From: Cyanobacteria bacterium TGS_CYA1
GTDB taxonomy: Bacteria > Cyanobacteriota > Vampirovibrionia > Obscuribacterales > Obscuribacteraceae
DNA length: 64,000 nt
Assembly (NCBI GenBank): GCA_026129135.1
Contig: JAHCIQ010000002.1
Coordinates: forward strand, 372,001-436,000
Direction: 5' to 3'
A program made the translations under genes and the position numbers. Positions 43,516 to 52,137 of this stretch are shown one piece after another. The notes beneath the pieces were generated by a model. That model searched no databases. It had not been told where the DNA came from and saw only the letters and a program-made list of their open reading frames with translations. Position 1 is the first letter of the stretch. Each line of letters opens with the position of its first letter.

Positions 43516-45081
43516 ATGAAGTTCGTTCAAGATAAATCCACATTAAGTCTAGTAAAAGCCGATGTTCTGGTAGTGCCTCTACCAAAAAATCATAAGCCAA
43601 GCCAGGTTTTAAAAGAAACCGACAAAAAATTTCCAGCAAGTCTTGCATCCGAATTGGATAAATATCTACAGCTTGAAGGTTTCAAAGGAAGCCTTTCTGA
43701 AATCGTTATGGCACCTACATTTGACCAGGTTCCATGTTCGCGCATACTCTTTGTAGGCCTTGGCGACAAAGAAGACACCACCTCGATTCGCCGCGCATTT
43801 GCATCTGTTAGTCGAAGACTCAAACTGGGCAATGGTCACAATTTATCGAGTCTTGCAATCAGTTTGCCAGGCAACCAGACAGCCCCAGCCAAGCCCAAAG
43901 GAAAAGCAGGCAAAGCTCCTGTTTTTCAGAAGGACGAAGAAGAGCTAGCTGCAATGGTTGAGGGCTTGATTCTTGGTGGATTCGATTTCGACAAATACAA
44001 AACCGCAGGCAAAAAGAATCAGACCCCAAAAGTCAAACCGGAACTGAAACTATCTATTCTTGGACAAGTAGTATCAATCAAGGATTTTAACCTGGCTTGT
44101 CAAAGAGCATCCGCAATTGGTGAGGCCACTAATTTTGCAAGACAACTCATTGCCGAGCCTCCTGTTTATATGACACCATCGCGTTTGTCGACCGAAGCAA
44201 AACGCATCGCCAAAGAAAATGCTCTCACATGCAGAGTAATGGATGTGCCTGAGCTTGAAAAAATGGGCATGGGCTCTTTTCTAGGCGTCGCGCGTGGAGC
44301 GGACGAACCGCCAAAATTTATTGTGCTCAAATATTCCGCTGGCTCTACTGCCAAGAAAACAGTGGCGCTCGTGGGCAAAGGAATCACTTTCGACTCCGGC
44401 GGACTTTCGCTCAAGCCATCGCTCAGCATGGAGCATATGAAATATGACATGTCTGGCGCTGCGGCTGTAATTGCTTGTATGCAAGTAATGGGAACGCTTA
44501 AGCCGAACGTCAACGTGCTTGGAATTGTTGCCGCCTGCGAAAATATGCCATCAGGCAAAGCCTTGCATCCAGGCGATGTAATTGCGGCCATGAACGGCAA
44601 AACAATCGAAGTTAATAACACAGACGCTGAAGGCAGACTGATTCTGGCTGACGCACTTTGTTTTGCTTGTGATGCCAAAGTCGACGAAATCATTGACGTT
44701 GCTACACTGACTGGTGCCATAGTGCAAGCTTTAGGTAGAGTCGCAGGTGGTGTCATGGGAAATAACCAGGAAATTATTGATAAGCTGCTCAAAGCTTCTG
44801 AATCAGCTGGTGAAAAGCTCTGGCAATTACCTATGTATGACGATTACAAAGACTTCTTGAAGAGCGATATAGCCGATTTGAAAAATGCAGGTTCCAGAGG
44901 CGAAGCTGGAAGTTCGTGCGCGGCGATGTTCCTCAAAGAATTTGTCAACGACAAAGTGGCATGGGCTCACCTGGACATCGCAGGAGCTGGATGGTCTGAC
45001 AAGCCTAAGGGCGAAGTGAACAAGGGCGGCACTGCTTTTGGTGTCAGAACCATTTGTCACTATTTGACCTCGCTAAATTAG
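43516..45081 (+). CDS. pepA: Cytosol leucyl aminopeptidase (M17)
   Basis: A 521-residue protein of the usual length. It removes N-terminal leucine and other residues from peptides in the cytosol and depends on two metal ions. AAGGTGA at 43505-43511 is a good binding site. The N-terminal macro-like domain (1-190) includes a Lys/Pro-rich insert near 120-140. The catalytic domain has Lys288 and Asp293 in VGKGITFDSGGLSLKP, Lys300, Asp311 in YDMSGAAAV, and the signature NTDAEGRL at 368-375 with Asp370, Glu372 and Arg374. All metal and catalytic residues are present. It is followed with no gap by three Ser/Thr kinase genes, so it leads their transcript. Confidence 0.95.
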   Translation: MKFVQDKSTLSLVKADVLVVPLPKNHKPSQVLKETDKKFPASLASELDKYLQLEGFKGSLSEIVMAPTFDQVPCSRILFVGLGDKEDTTSIRRAFASVSRRLKLGNGHNLSSLAISLPGNQTAPAKPKGKAGKAPVFQKDEEELAAMVEGLILGGFDFDKYKTAGKKNQTPKVKPELKLSILGQVVSIKDFNLACQRASAIGEATNFARQLIAEPPVYMTPSRLSTEAKRIAKENALTCRVMDVPELEKMGMGSFLGVARGADEPPKFIVLKYSAGSTAKKTVALVGKGITFDSGGLSLKPSLSMEHMKYDMSGAAAVIACMQVMGTLKPNVNVLGIVAACENMPSGKALHPGDVIAAMNGKTIEVNNTDAEGRLILADALCFACDAKVDEIIDVATLTGAIVQALGRVAGGVMGNNQEIIDKLLKASESAGEKLWQLPMYDDYKDFLKSDIADLKNAGSRGEAGSSCAAMFLKEFVNDKVAWAHLDIAGAGWSDKPKGEVNKGGTAFGVRTICHYLTSLN

Positions 45082-47070
45082 ATGACCCAGGACGATAGCG
45101 CTCTTTCCCTGACAGATCGCTATGAGATTTTGACCTTGCTTGGTCAAGGCGGCACAAGCCTTGTCTATAAAGCAAGAGACAAGTCCCTGGATCGTCTGGT
45201 GGCAATAAAGACTTTGACTGTCAAAAGCCTTTCCGAACAGCAATATGTCAATTTCCAACAAGAAGCACGTGCTTTAAGCAACTTAAAGCACGCAAGCATC
45301 ATGGAAATTCTCGATTTTGGCATGACCAAGTCGGGCAAACCATATATGGTGCTTGAATATATCGAAGGCGTTTCACTTGCAAAACACATCGAAACACTGG
45401 GTCCTTTGCCCGTCGAAATCGCCTTGCCTGTTTTTATCGATTTGTGCGAAGGACTTGCTCATGCCCACAGCAAAAATATTTTGCACCGCGACATCAAGCC
45501 GTCTAACATTATTCTGGTCAATCAAGGCAATAGTTATCATCCCAAAATAATCGATTTTGGGCTTGCTATGCTCGATGCAGGCGATGCGCCAGTTAGTGCT
45601 GGTGAAAACTTTGCCGGGAGCCCACCTTATATGAGCCCAGAGCAAATTGCCAACCAAGAACTGGACAAACGCTCAGACATATATTCGCTTGGTTGCACGC
45701 TTTTTGAAGCTTTGATTGGAGTAGTCCCATATCAAGGAGCGTCTGCATTTGAAACAATGAACATGCATGTTTCAGCTCCTGTTCCAGCGCTGCCACCATT
45801 GATTGAAAATGAAATACTGCAAGCCAGTTTGCAAAGCATTCTAAGTCGACTACTTGCAAAAGAGCGCGATTTGCGTATACAGAGTGTTCCAGCTCTGCAA
45901 AAAGAACTGGAAGAATTGCAGATTCGAATAAAAGACACTACCAAAGAGAAAAAACATCAGGAGACTGAAAAGGCACTAAGAGATGCTACTGCTGCTCAGC
46001 CAGTTCTGAAAATCGAACAAGAACCAAAATCGTATTTTAAATACCTTGGCATTAGTTCGGTGATACTCAGTACGATCCTTTTGATAATCGTCTACGTATA
46101 TGAAACTCGCCATGCGCATTTTCAAGAACACGATACATCTAACAAAGACGAATCGAAAAAGACCGTGCAAGCTCTAGAGAAAGTGCAGAATCGAGAAAAA
46201 AACATCGACACTTATTTAGCCACGAACACCGGTCGTAATACAACCACGAACTTAGCCAAAGATATTGCTGGCAATGCCGAATTGATTTCGATTCGCAACA
46301 CCACCACCAACCGCGCTTTAGCCCCCGATTTAAATAAACTTTCTAAAAACGAAATAGACATCGACCTGTCTGTCACCGACCTGTCCAAATCTAATTTGGC
46401 TTTATTGAGCGCTTATCCAAAATTGCGCAATTTGAATGTAGGCAATTGTAATTTACAAGCTGGGCAGTTAAAACAGGTTGCCACCCTGAAAAATCTGGAA
46501 AGATTGAACCTGCGCATCAACTCTAATTTGAGCAAATCCAATTTCAATGATTTGAAGCCACTCAAGCACCTAGTTTCTCTCAGCGTTGAAGCTTGCGATT
46601 TACCACCAGGGTCTGTAATTGAAATATGCCAGCTGAAACAACTGGAAGAACTGAATTTAGAACACAATCTTCCTTTTACTCTAGAGGTTATAGAGCACTT
46701 GTCAAAGATGCCAAAATTGAAAAAATTGTTTGTCAGCAATTCAATCAAAGATAAAAATGTAATGCGAGCCTTGGGTAAATTGAAAAATCTAGAAAGCCTT
46801 TATGTCGACCGCACCAACTTAAATGATGAGGATTTCGCTTATTTACTCGAACAGTTACCGAATTTGAAGAAATTTTCGGTCACTTTCACCGATATCACCC
46901 TCAAATCAATCAGACTAGCAGCACGCGCACCAAAATTGAAAATTTTGTTTTGCGATGGCTGCAAAGAACTCTCCACTGACGTTAACATGGATGCCATCGA
47001 GACTTTCAATAAGACCCAGAATAAGGTCAAAATCATTAATCAGCCATTTTCGAACCAGGTGCCTGAATGA
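45082..47070 (+). CDS. Transmembrane Ser/Thr kinase with extracytoplasmic LRR domain (1 of 3)
   Basis: A 662-residue protein starting on the base after the pepA stop. The N-terminal kinase (about 14-285) is of the PknB/Stk type with every catalytic element: glycine loop LGQGGTSLVYK (20-30), Lys43, HRDIKPSNIIL (135-145), DFG at 158-160, and SPPYMSPEQ (180-188). A coiled-coil linker leads to one membrane helix at about 319-341. The remaining 320 residues, on the far side of the membrane, include about eight LRR units from residue 430 (RNLNVGNCNLQAGQLKQVAT, LERLNLRINSNLSKSNFNDL). The layout is a receptor kinase with the kinase at the N-terminus. The ligand is unknown. It overlaps the next kinase by ATGA. 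Confidence 0.9.
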   Translation: MTQDDSALSLTDRYEILTLLGQGGTSLVYKARDKSLDRLVAIKTLTVKSLSEQQYVNFQQEARALSNLKHASIMEILDFGMTKSGKPYMVLEYIEGVSLAKHIETLGPLPVEIALPVFIDLCEGLAHAHSKNILHRDIKPSNIILVNQGNSYHPKIIDFGLAMLDAGDAPVSAGENFAGSPPYMSPEQIANQELDKRSDIYSLGCTLFEALIGVVPYQGASAFETMNMHVSAPVPALPPLIENEILQASLQSILSRLLAKERDLRIQSVPALQKELEELQIRIKDTTKEKKHQETEKALRDATAAQPVLKIEQEPKSYFKYLGISSVILSTILLIIVYVYETRHAHFQEHDTSNKDESKKTVQALEKVQNREKNIDTYLATNTGRNTTTNLAKDIAGNAELISIRNTTTNRALAPDLNKLSKNEIDIDLSVTDLSKSNLALLSAYPKLRNLNVGNCNLQAGQLKQVATLKNLERLNLRINSNLSKSNFNDLKPLKHLVSLSVEACDLPPGSVIEICQLKQLEELNLEHNLPFTLEVIEHLSKMPKLKKLFVSNSIKDKNVMRALGKLKNLESLYVDRTNLNDEDFAYLLEQLPNLKKFSVTFTDITLKSIRLAARAPKLKILFCDGCKELSTDVNMDAIETFNKTQNKVKIINQPFSNQVPE

Positions 47071-48965
47071 TAGAACTGAACGCCGATCTTGAGGCTCTAA
47101 AAGACAGATACGAATTCGTGACCGAACTGGGACAGGGCGGCATGAGCGTAGTCTTTAAAGCTAGAGACAAAACGCTCGACCGACTTGTCGCAATCAAAAC
47201 ACTGTCAGTCAAAAGCTTGACCGAAAAGCAACTCGTTCAATTCCAGGCAGAAGCACGTGCTCTAAGCAACCTCAAGCACAAAAGCATTATGGAAATTCTC
47301 GATTTTGGTATTACCAGAACCGGTAAACCATATATGGTGCTCGAATATATCGAAGGCATTCCACTTTCAAAATATATCGAAAACGTAGGACCTATGCCAT
47401 TAATCTTGTGTCTTACCATTTTTTGCGATTTGTGCGAAGCATTAAGTCACGCCCATAACAAAGGTGTTTTGCACCGAGACGTAAAGCCTAGCAATATCAT
47501 ACTTGTATCGGCCGGCAAAGAGGGATACACGCCAAAAATCATCGACTTTGGGCTAGCTGTTCTAGGAGATACTCAGGTTTCTACAGAAGTAGTAATCGAG
47601 GCTGCCGGCAGTCCACCATATATGAGCCCCGAGCAAATAGAAGGAAAAGACCTCGACCAACGCTCAGACATATATTCGCTAGGATGCACACTCTTTGAAG
47701 CATTGACCGGAAAGATTCCATATGACGGTGCAAGTGCCTTAGAAACTATGAACATGCACAAAACAGCTCCTCTGCCTGTGCTTGGAAAAGTGTGCGACGA
47801 TCCAAACATCAATTATCCGCTCCAGAACTGCGTACACAAAGCAATTGCTAAAAAGAAAAACGACAGATATCAGTTCATGATTGCTTTTCAAAAAGTTTTA
47901 GACGAATTGAAAACACAAGCACTCGAATCTGCTCGACTGAAAAAACAAGTCGATAAACTGGAAGACCGTCTGACCAAGCCAAAGAAGAAGCTTCCTGTAG
48001 TATGGATTGTTTCGGCTCTTTCAAGCACTGTTTTATTGATACTGGCTTATTTTTTAGTTTCAAGCGAATATTCCAAAAAAGTGAAGAAAGAAGATTCTGT
48101 TCAGATCGAAGCCCAAAAGTTTCAAGACGAGCGGACCAAAGAGTCTGTCACCACTATTCATGACGACTTACATAGACACGACGATTCTGTCGATGTAACC
48201 CAAAAGAGTCTTGACGCAATTCCGATTAGCGAAACTAATGTAACTTACCGAAACGGAGCTGTTCTTGATGGCAATTTCAGCACACTAAAACGTCTGAAAA
48301 AGTTAAAGAAGCTCACTCTAAGTGCTACTGGAGTCAAGCCTGAAAATATAGAACAAATTTCGCACCTTGTTACTTTAGAAGAGCTCTACTTACCAGCCAA
48401 TGAAAAAATAGCTCAAGCCGACTTCGCCCCTCTTGCGAAGCTAAAAAAATTGAAGTGCTTAAACTTAGAAGGATGCTATCTGAGCACAGATGCCTTGCGT
48501 GTTATTTCTTCCATGAAATCACTTGAAGAGCTGAATATTCGAATGGAAGCTGGCTTAAACAAAGAGATTATGAGCAATCTGCAAAAATTACCCAACCTTG
48601 TCCATCTAGAGATTGGCGGCAATCCCAAAATAGACTTGGAGACTAAGCAAGCGATCGGAAATTTTAGCAAAGTAAAATATCTCGGACTGGACGGGCTCTT
48701 GCTAGACGACGACACTGCCGAAATCATCGGTAAAAATCTAAAAGGTATTGAAAAACTGAATTTTACTCATAATTTAATTACTCTTAGTGGACTTGAGGCT
48801 TTACTCAAAGCTCCCTCTTTGCAGTGGATCAACGTCAATGCTTGTGATCAGATCTTGAATGAAGAATCGGAAGACTCACTAGCAATATTGAGCAAAAAGT
48901 ACCAGAATGTAAAAATAGTGGATGTGTCGCGCTTTATAAGAAAGTCCTACGACGAATACAAATGA
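47067..48965 (+). CDS. Transmembrane Ser/Thr kinase with extracytoplasmic LRR domain (2 of 3)
   Basis: A 632-residue paralogue of the previous gene, overlapping it by four bases. Kinase motifs: LGQGGMSVVFK (21-31), Lys44, HRDVKPSNIIL (136-146), DFGLA (160-164), GSPPYMSPEQ (181-190), SDIYSLGCTLFE. All are intact. The membrane helix is about 310-332 (LPVVWIVSALSSTVLLILAY). The LRR half covers about 400-610 (LKKLTLSATGVKPENIEQIS, LEELYLPANEKIAQADFAPL, LKCLNLEGCYLSTDALRVIS). The kinase halves of the three proteins are much more alike than the LRR halves, as expected if the LRRs have diverged for different ligands. Confidence 0.9.
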   Translation: MIELNADLEALKDRYEFVTELGQGGMSVVFKARDKTLDRLVAIKTLSVKSLTEKQLVQFQAEARALSNLKHKSIMEILDFGITRTGKPYMVLEYIEGIPLSKYIENVGPMPLILCLTIFCDLCEALSHAHNKGVLHRDVKPSNIILVSAGKEGYTPKIIDFGLAVLGDTQVSTEVVIEAAGSPPYMSPEQIEGKDLDQRSDIYSLGCTLFEALTGKIPYDGASALETMNMHKTAPLPVLGKVCDDPNINYPLQNCVHKAIAKKKNDRYQFMIAFQKVLDELKTQALESARLKKQVDKLEDRLTKPKKKLPVVWIVSALSSTVLLILAYFLVSSEYSKKVKKEDSVQIEAQKFQDERTKESVTTIHDDLHRHDDSVDVTQKSLDAIPISETNVTYRNGAVLDGNFSTLKRLKKLKKLTLSATGVKPENIEQISHLVTLEELYLPANEKIAQADFAPLAKLKKLKCLNLEGCYLSTDALRVISSMKSLEELNIRMEAGLNKEIMSNLQKLPNLVHLEIGGNPKIDLETKQAIGNFSKVKYLGLDGLLLDDDTAEIIGKNLKGIEKLNFTHNLITLSGLEALLKAPSLQWINVNACDQILNEESEDSLAILSKKYQNVKIVDVSRFIRKSYDEYK

Positions 48966-48981
48966 GTTTAACTGAACTCTA

Positions 48982-50844
48982 ATGAGTAATGACGATTTAA
49001 AATCATTAGAAGCACGCTACGAAATAATAACCGAACTAGGTCGTGGTGGCACGAGCATTGTTTATAAGGCACGCGATAAAACGCTCGACCGCATGGTTGC
49101 CTTGAAAACCCTCTCGGCCCAAAGTCTGAGCGAAAAACAATTAGTCCAGTTTCAGGCGGAAGCCAAGGCCCTGAGTAACCTCAAACATAAATGCATTATG
49201 GAAATTCTGGATTTTGGCACCACATCCAATGGCATTCCATATATGGTGCTCGAATACATTAATGGTGTTCCGCTGTCCAAACAGATTGAAAATCTCGGAC
49301 CGCTGCCGTTGATGATGACTCTTGCCATTTTTCATGACCTTTGCGAAGCATTGAACCACGCCCACAACAAAGGCGTTTTACACCGCGATATAAAGCCAAG
49401 CAATATCATTTTGGTTTCACAAGACAGTGGTTATACACCTAAAATCATTGATTTTGGTCTAGCTGTATTGAGCCACAAAGAAGAAGCCGAATCGAGTCAT
49501 GCTGCTGCAGGCAGCCCGCCTTACATGAGTCCTGAGCAAATAGACGGCAAAGAAACAGACCAGCGCTCTGATATTTATTCGCTTGGTTGCACACTATTTG
49601 AATCTCTTACAGGTAAAGTTCCATATTCTGGCAATACCGCATTTGAAACTATGAATATGCACAAAAGTGCACCCGTTCCGTCTCTGAGCAAAGTGACATT
49701 AGAAAACGAGATTCAAACTGGACTTCAAAATTGCTTAAATAAGGCACTTGCAAAAAATAAAAACGATAGATACCAGTTTGTTATTGCAATGCAAAAGGCG
49801 CTGGACGAAATTCTTGATCAAGCCACTGAAATAGCACGCATAAAGGCTCAATCCAAGACTGAATCTTCTCAGTCAAGCAGAAAAGGGACGTCGCTCAAAA
49901 TATTCTATGCAGTAGCATTGGTGGTGGCACTGGGCTCCAGCGTCTATTATGTTTCGTCTCTCAAAAAGACCGAGAAAGACGAATCTAATTTTGCTCAATC
50001 AGTCAAATGGCTCAATCGAGAGGAAAAAGAGAACAAAGAAAGCATGTCTCTTTCAAAGAAGTTTGCAGCAAAAGTAACTGGTTCTCAAAGAAACAAACTG
50101 ATAGATGTAGACAAATTGCATCCCAACGTGCGTGAAATAGGCTGGGACGCTGTCGATTTAAAAGACTTCGACTTCACTCGTTTGAAAAGATTCGAGCGTC
50201 TTGAAAGTTTGCATCTGAGGAAGTGCGACATAAGCCCTGCTCAATTTTCTCAAATTTGTCAGTTGAAGACCTTGAAAGCCCTTCAAATCGCCTGGGATGA
50301 AACTGTAAAAAATTCAGACTTCAGTCAGCTTAACAACTTGCCAAATCTCGTCACGCTGGGTCTTGCCTGCAATAACATCGACAAAAAAGGAATACTCGCT
50401 GCAAGCAAACTAAAAAACCTGCAAGTTTTGAATATTCAAAAAAATGATGGTGTTGATGGCGATGTTATAAAGATTCTGGCGAAACTGCCTCATTTACGCA
50501 AACTCAAAATCGGCACGAATGCAGGTATTCAGGGCGACACAATTTTGTTGCTTGGCGAACTCAAAAATCTAGATGAGTTATATATGGATATGCTCAATCT
50601 GGACGACCTAAGCGCAGCCTATCTTGCCTCTAAATTGAACAAATTACAGATTCTGTCAGTCGGGCACACATCAATTACCATAAAAGGATTGCGAGCACTC
50701 TGCCGGATTGGCACCCTGAAAGAAATCAATATAAGTGGATGCAAAAACTTGCAGGACGACGCATCGCTTGACGCAATCGACTTTTTGGCAAGCACTAATA
50801 AGCACCTGGTCATTTCTAGCCAGTCAGAAATCATTAAAGATTAA
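48982..50844 (+). CDS. Transmembrane Ser/Thr kinase with extracytoplasmic LRR domain (3 of 3)
   Basis: A 620-residue third member, 16 bases after the second. Kinase: LGRGGTSIVYK (19-29), Lys42, HRDIKPSNIIL (134-144), DFGLA (157-161), GSPPYMSPEQ. All catalytic residues are kept. A membrane helix lies at about 305-327 (LKIFYAVALVVALGSSVYYV). LRR units from about 385 include LESLHLRKCDISPAQFSQIC, LVTLGLACNNIDKKGILAAS, LQVLNIQKNDGVDGDVIKIL and LKEINISGCKNLQDDASLDA. It ends the tandem series. The next gene at 50936 has its own binding site and signal peptide and may or may not belong to the same transcript. Confidence 0.9.
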   Translation: MSNDDLKSLEARYEIITELGRGGTSIVYKARDKTLDRMVALKTLSAQSLSEKQLVQFQAEAKALSNLKHKCIMEILDFGTTSNGIPYMVLEYINGVPLSKQIENLGPLPLMMTLAIFHDLCEALNHAHNKGVLHRDIKPSNIILVSQDSGYTPKIIDFGLAVLSHKEEAESSHAAAGSPPYMSPEQIDGKETDQRSDIYSLGCTLFESLTGKVPYSGNTAFETMNMHKSAPVPSLSKVTLENEIQTGLQNCLNKALAKNKNDRYQFVIAMQKALDEILDQATEIARIKAQSKTESSQSSRKGTSLKIFYAVALVVALGSSVYYVSSLKKTEKDESNFAQSVKWLNREEKENKESMSLSKKFAAKVTGSQRNKLIDVDKLHPNVREIGWDAVDLKDFDFTRLKRFERLESLHLRKCDISPAQFSQICQLKTLKALQIAWDETVKNSDFSQLNNLPNLVTLGLACNNIDKKGILAASKLKNLQVLNIQKNDGVDGDVIKILAKLPHLRKLKIGTNAGIQGDTILLLGELKNLDELYMDMLNLDDLSAAYLASKLNKLQILSVGHTSITIKGLRALCRIGTLKEINISGCKNLQDDASLDAIDFLASTNKHLVISSQSEIIKD

Positions 50845-50935
50845 ATCGCAAAAAACTTTGAACTTTTTGCTCAGAGATGTCGTTTTAGAAAGTAGAGCAC
50901 TTTTGAACCGACCAATTTTTGTGAGGAAATATTTG

Positions 50936-51550
50936 ATGAAACTTCCAAGTCTATTAGCCACTGTTGCATGCCTTACAGCTTTAAGCCTTCCATCATTCGC
51001 TCAAGGAGCCCAAGGCGCTCCAGATTTCGCCTCTGGTCCTGACTTGGGCGGCGAGGAAAATGCAGAAATGATTCCCGCTCCACCAATTGAAGGAGGAGTC
51101 GAAATGGGTGGTCTTGCTTTTCTGCCTGATGAAGCAATAGATTTGTCCGCGTATCCACTCACAGGATCTACTTCTGGTGGCGGCAAATTTAAATTCACAG
51201 ATGAGCAACTCGAAAAGATCTACAACCTCAAAAATAAATTAGCCGACGAAAGCGGACCTAATTTCGCCGAACTGATGAAACAGAAACGTCATCTAAAAGA
51301 TCTTATGACCCAAGAAAAACTTGACCGTGGCGCCGTTCAGGCGACCCAGGACAAGATAAACAAATTAAGCAATGAGTTATCCAATGCCCGTCTTGCTTTC
51401 AAAATGGATATGATGGATCAGCTCACACCAGAACAAAAACAGTCAATCAGATACAAAAGTATGAAGCGTGGTCACGGCATGCGACATGGCGGTCTTGGAG
51501 CCCGCCGTGGTCATGGCGCCCCCGGCGGCATGCACAAGATTTCACGTTAA
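50936..51550 (+). CDS. Spy/CpxP-like periplasmic protein
   Basis: A 204-residue protein from ATG 50936, chosen because it follows TGAGGA at 50921-50926 and gives a signal peptide (MKLPSLLATVACLTALSLPS, cleavage near FAQGA). A Pro/Gly/acidic linker leads to a helical core at about 85-165: FTDEQLEKIYNLKNKLADES, LMKQKRHLKDLMTQEKLDRG and MDQLTPEQKQSIRYKSMKRG. The LTxxQ motif (LTPEQ) and the long helices fit the Spy/CpxP family of periplasmic chaperones and stress sensors. The tail is Gly/His/Arg-rich (RHGGLGARRGHGAPGGMH) and could bind metal. It is followed by a strong terminator. Confidence 0.75.
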   Translation: MKLPSLLATVACLTALSLPSFAQGAQGAPDFASGPDLGGEENAEMIPAPPIEGGVEMGGLAFLPDEAIDLSAYPLTGSTSGGGKFKFTDEQLEKIYNLKNKLADESGPNFAELMKQKRHLKDLMTQEKLDRGAVQATQDKINKLSNELSNARLAFKMDMMDQLTPEQKQSIRYKSMKRGHGMRHGGLGARRGHGAPGGMHKISR

Positions 51551-51594
51551 GGCGTGCACCAGTTTTTCCCGAGAACCCGCAGTTCACAAGAAGA

Positions 51595-51622
51595 CCAGCC
51601 AGATCACTCTGGCTGGTTTTTT
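51595..51622 (+). terminator. Rho-independent terminator after the Spy/CpxP-like gene
   Basis: CCAGCCAGA at 51595-51603 pairs perfectly with TCTGGCTGG at 51608-51616 around a 4-base loop, followed by TTTTTT (51617-51622). The stop codon of the convergent receiver gene (51604-51606) lies inside it, so the hairpin may serve both strands. Confidence 0.9.
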
Positions 51623-51990
51623 GTCCACTTTTCTAAAATTGCACCAAAGTCGTCTATGCCAAATGGCTTTGGAAGGAAATCATTCATTCCAGACTCTAGG
51701 CAACGCACTCTATAGTCGTTCGTCACGTGACCGGTCACTGCAACGATGGGGACATTTTTGCCCTCCGCGCTCAAATCCCGAATCATGCTAGTACACTGAC
51801 ATCCGTCGATTTCTTCCAGGCTCATATCCATCAAAATAAGGTCATACATTTCGTTCTCTTGGCAGGCTTTCATTGCCTCGCGACAATTACTCACAAGCTG
51901 GGCTTTAAAGCCGAATCGCTTCGACAGTGCCTTATACAGCGCTTGTTGATTAGAATTATCTTCTACAAAAAGTAAGCGTTTTTCTGCCAT
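51604..51990 (-). CDS. Single-domain response regulator
   Basis: A 128-residue stand-alone receiver. I start it at ATG 51990 (MAEKRLLFVEDNS), the first residue of the fold; an open extension to 52107 has no domain. The acidic pair is VED, the phospho-acceptor Asp sits in LILMDMSLEEIDG (the usual Pro after it is replaced), Thr is in VAVTGHV and Lys in FLPKPFGI. Such proteins relay phosphate or bind a target, as CheY does. It is divergent from the hybrid kinase at 52138 and about 150 bases from it, so it may be one of that kinase's partners. Confidence 0.85.
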   Translation of the reverse strand: MAEKRLLFVEDNSNQQALYKALSKRFGFKAQLVSNCREAMKACQENEMYDLILMDMSLEEIDGCQCTSMIRDLSAEGKNVPIVAVTGHVTNDYRVRCLESGMNDFLPKPFGIDDFGAILEKWTKNQPE

Positions 51991-52137
51991 GACTCTTGTT
52001 CCGTAAGCTACTAACTCTTTGAGCTTAGCATTTAGTTCACCAAGTGAGGAGATGGCGTTTAATATAAATAGGGTCGCTTTTACCCATCTGAAAACTTGGG
52101 TAGGCATTTTTTATACAGTTTTTTTCAGGGGCTCTAA

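Noticed and set aside
44166..44792. Minus-strand frame of 208 codons
   Set aside because: Antisense to the catalytic part of pepA; Ser/Ala/Pro-rich with no domain.
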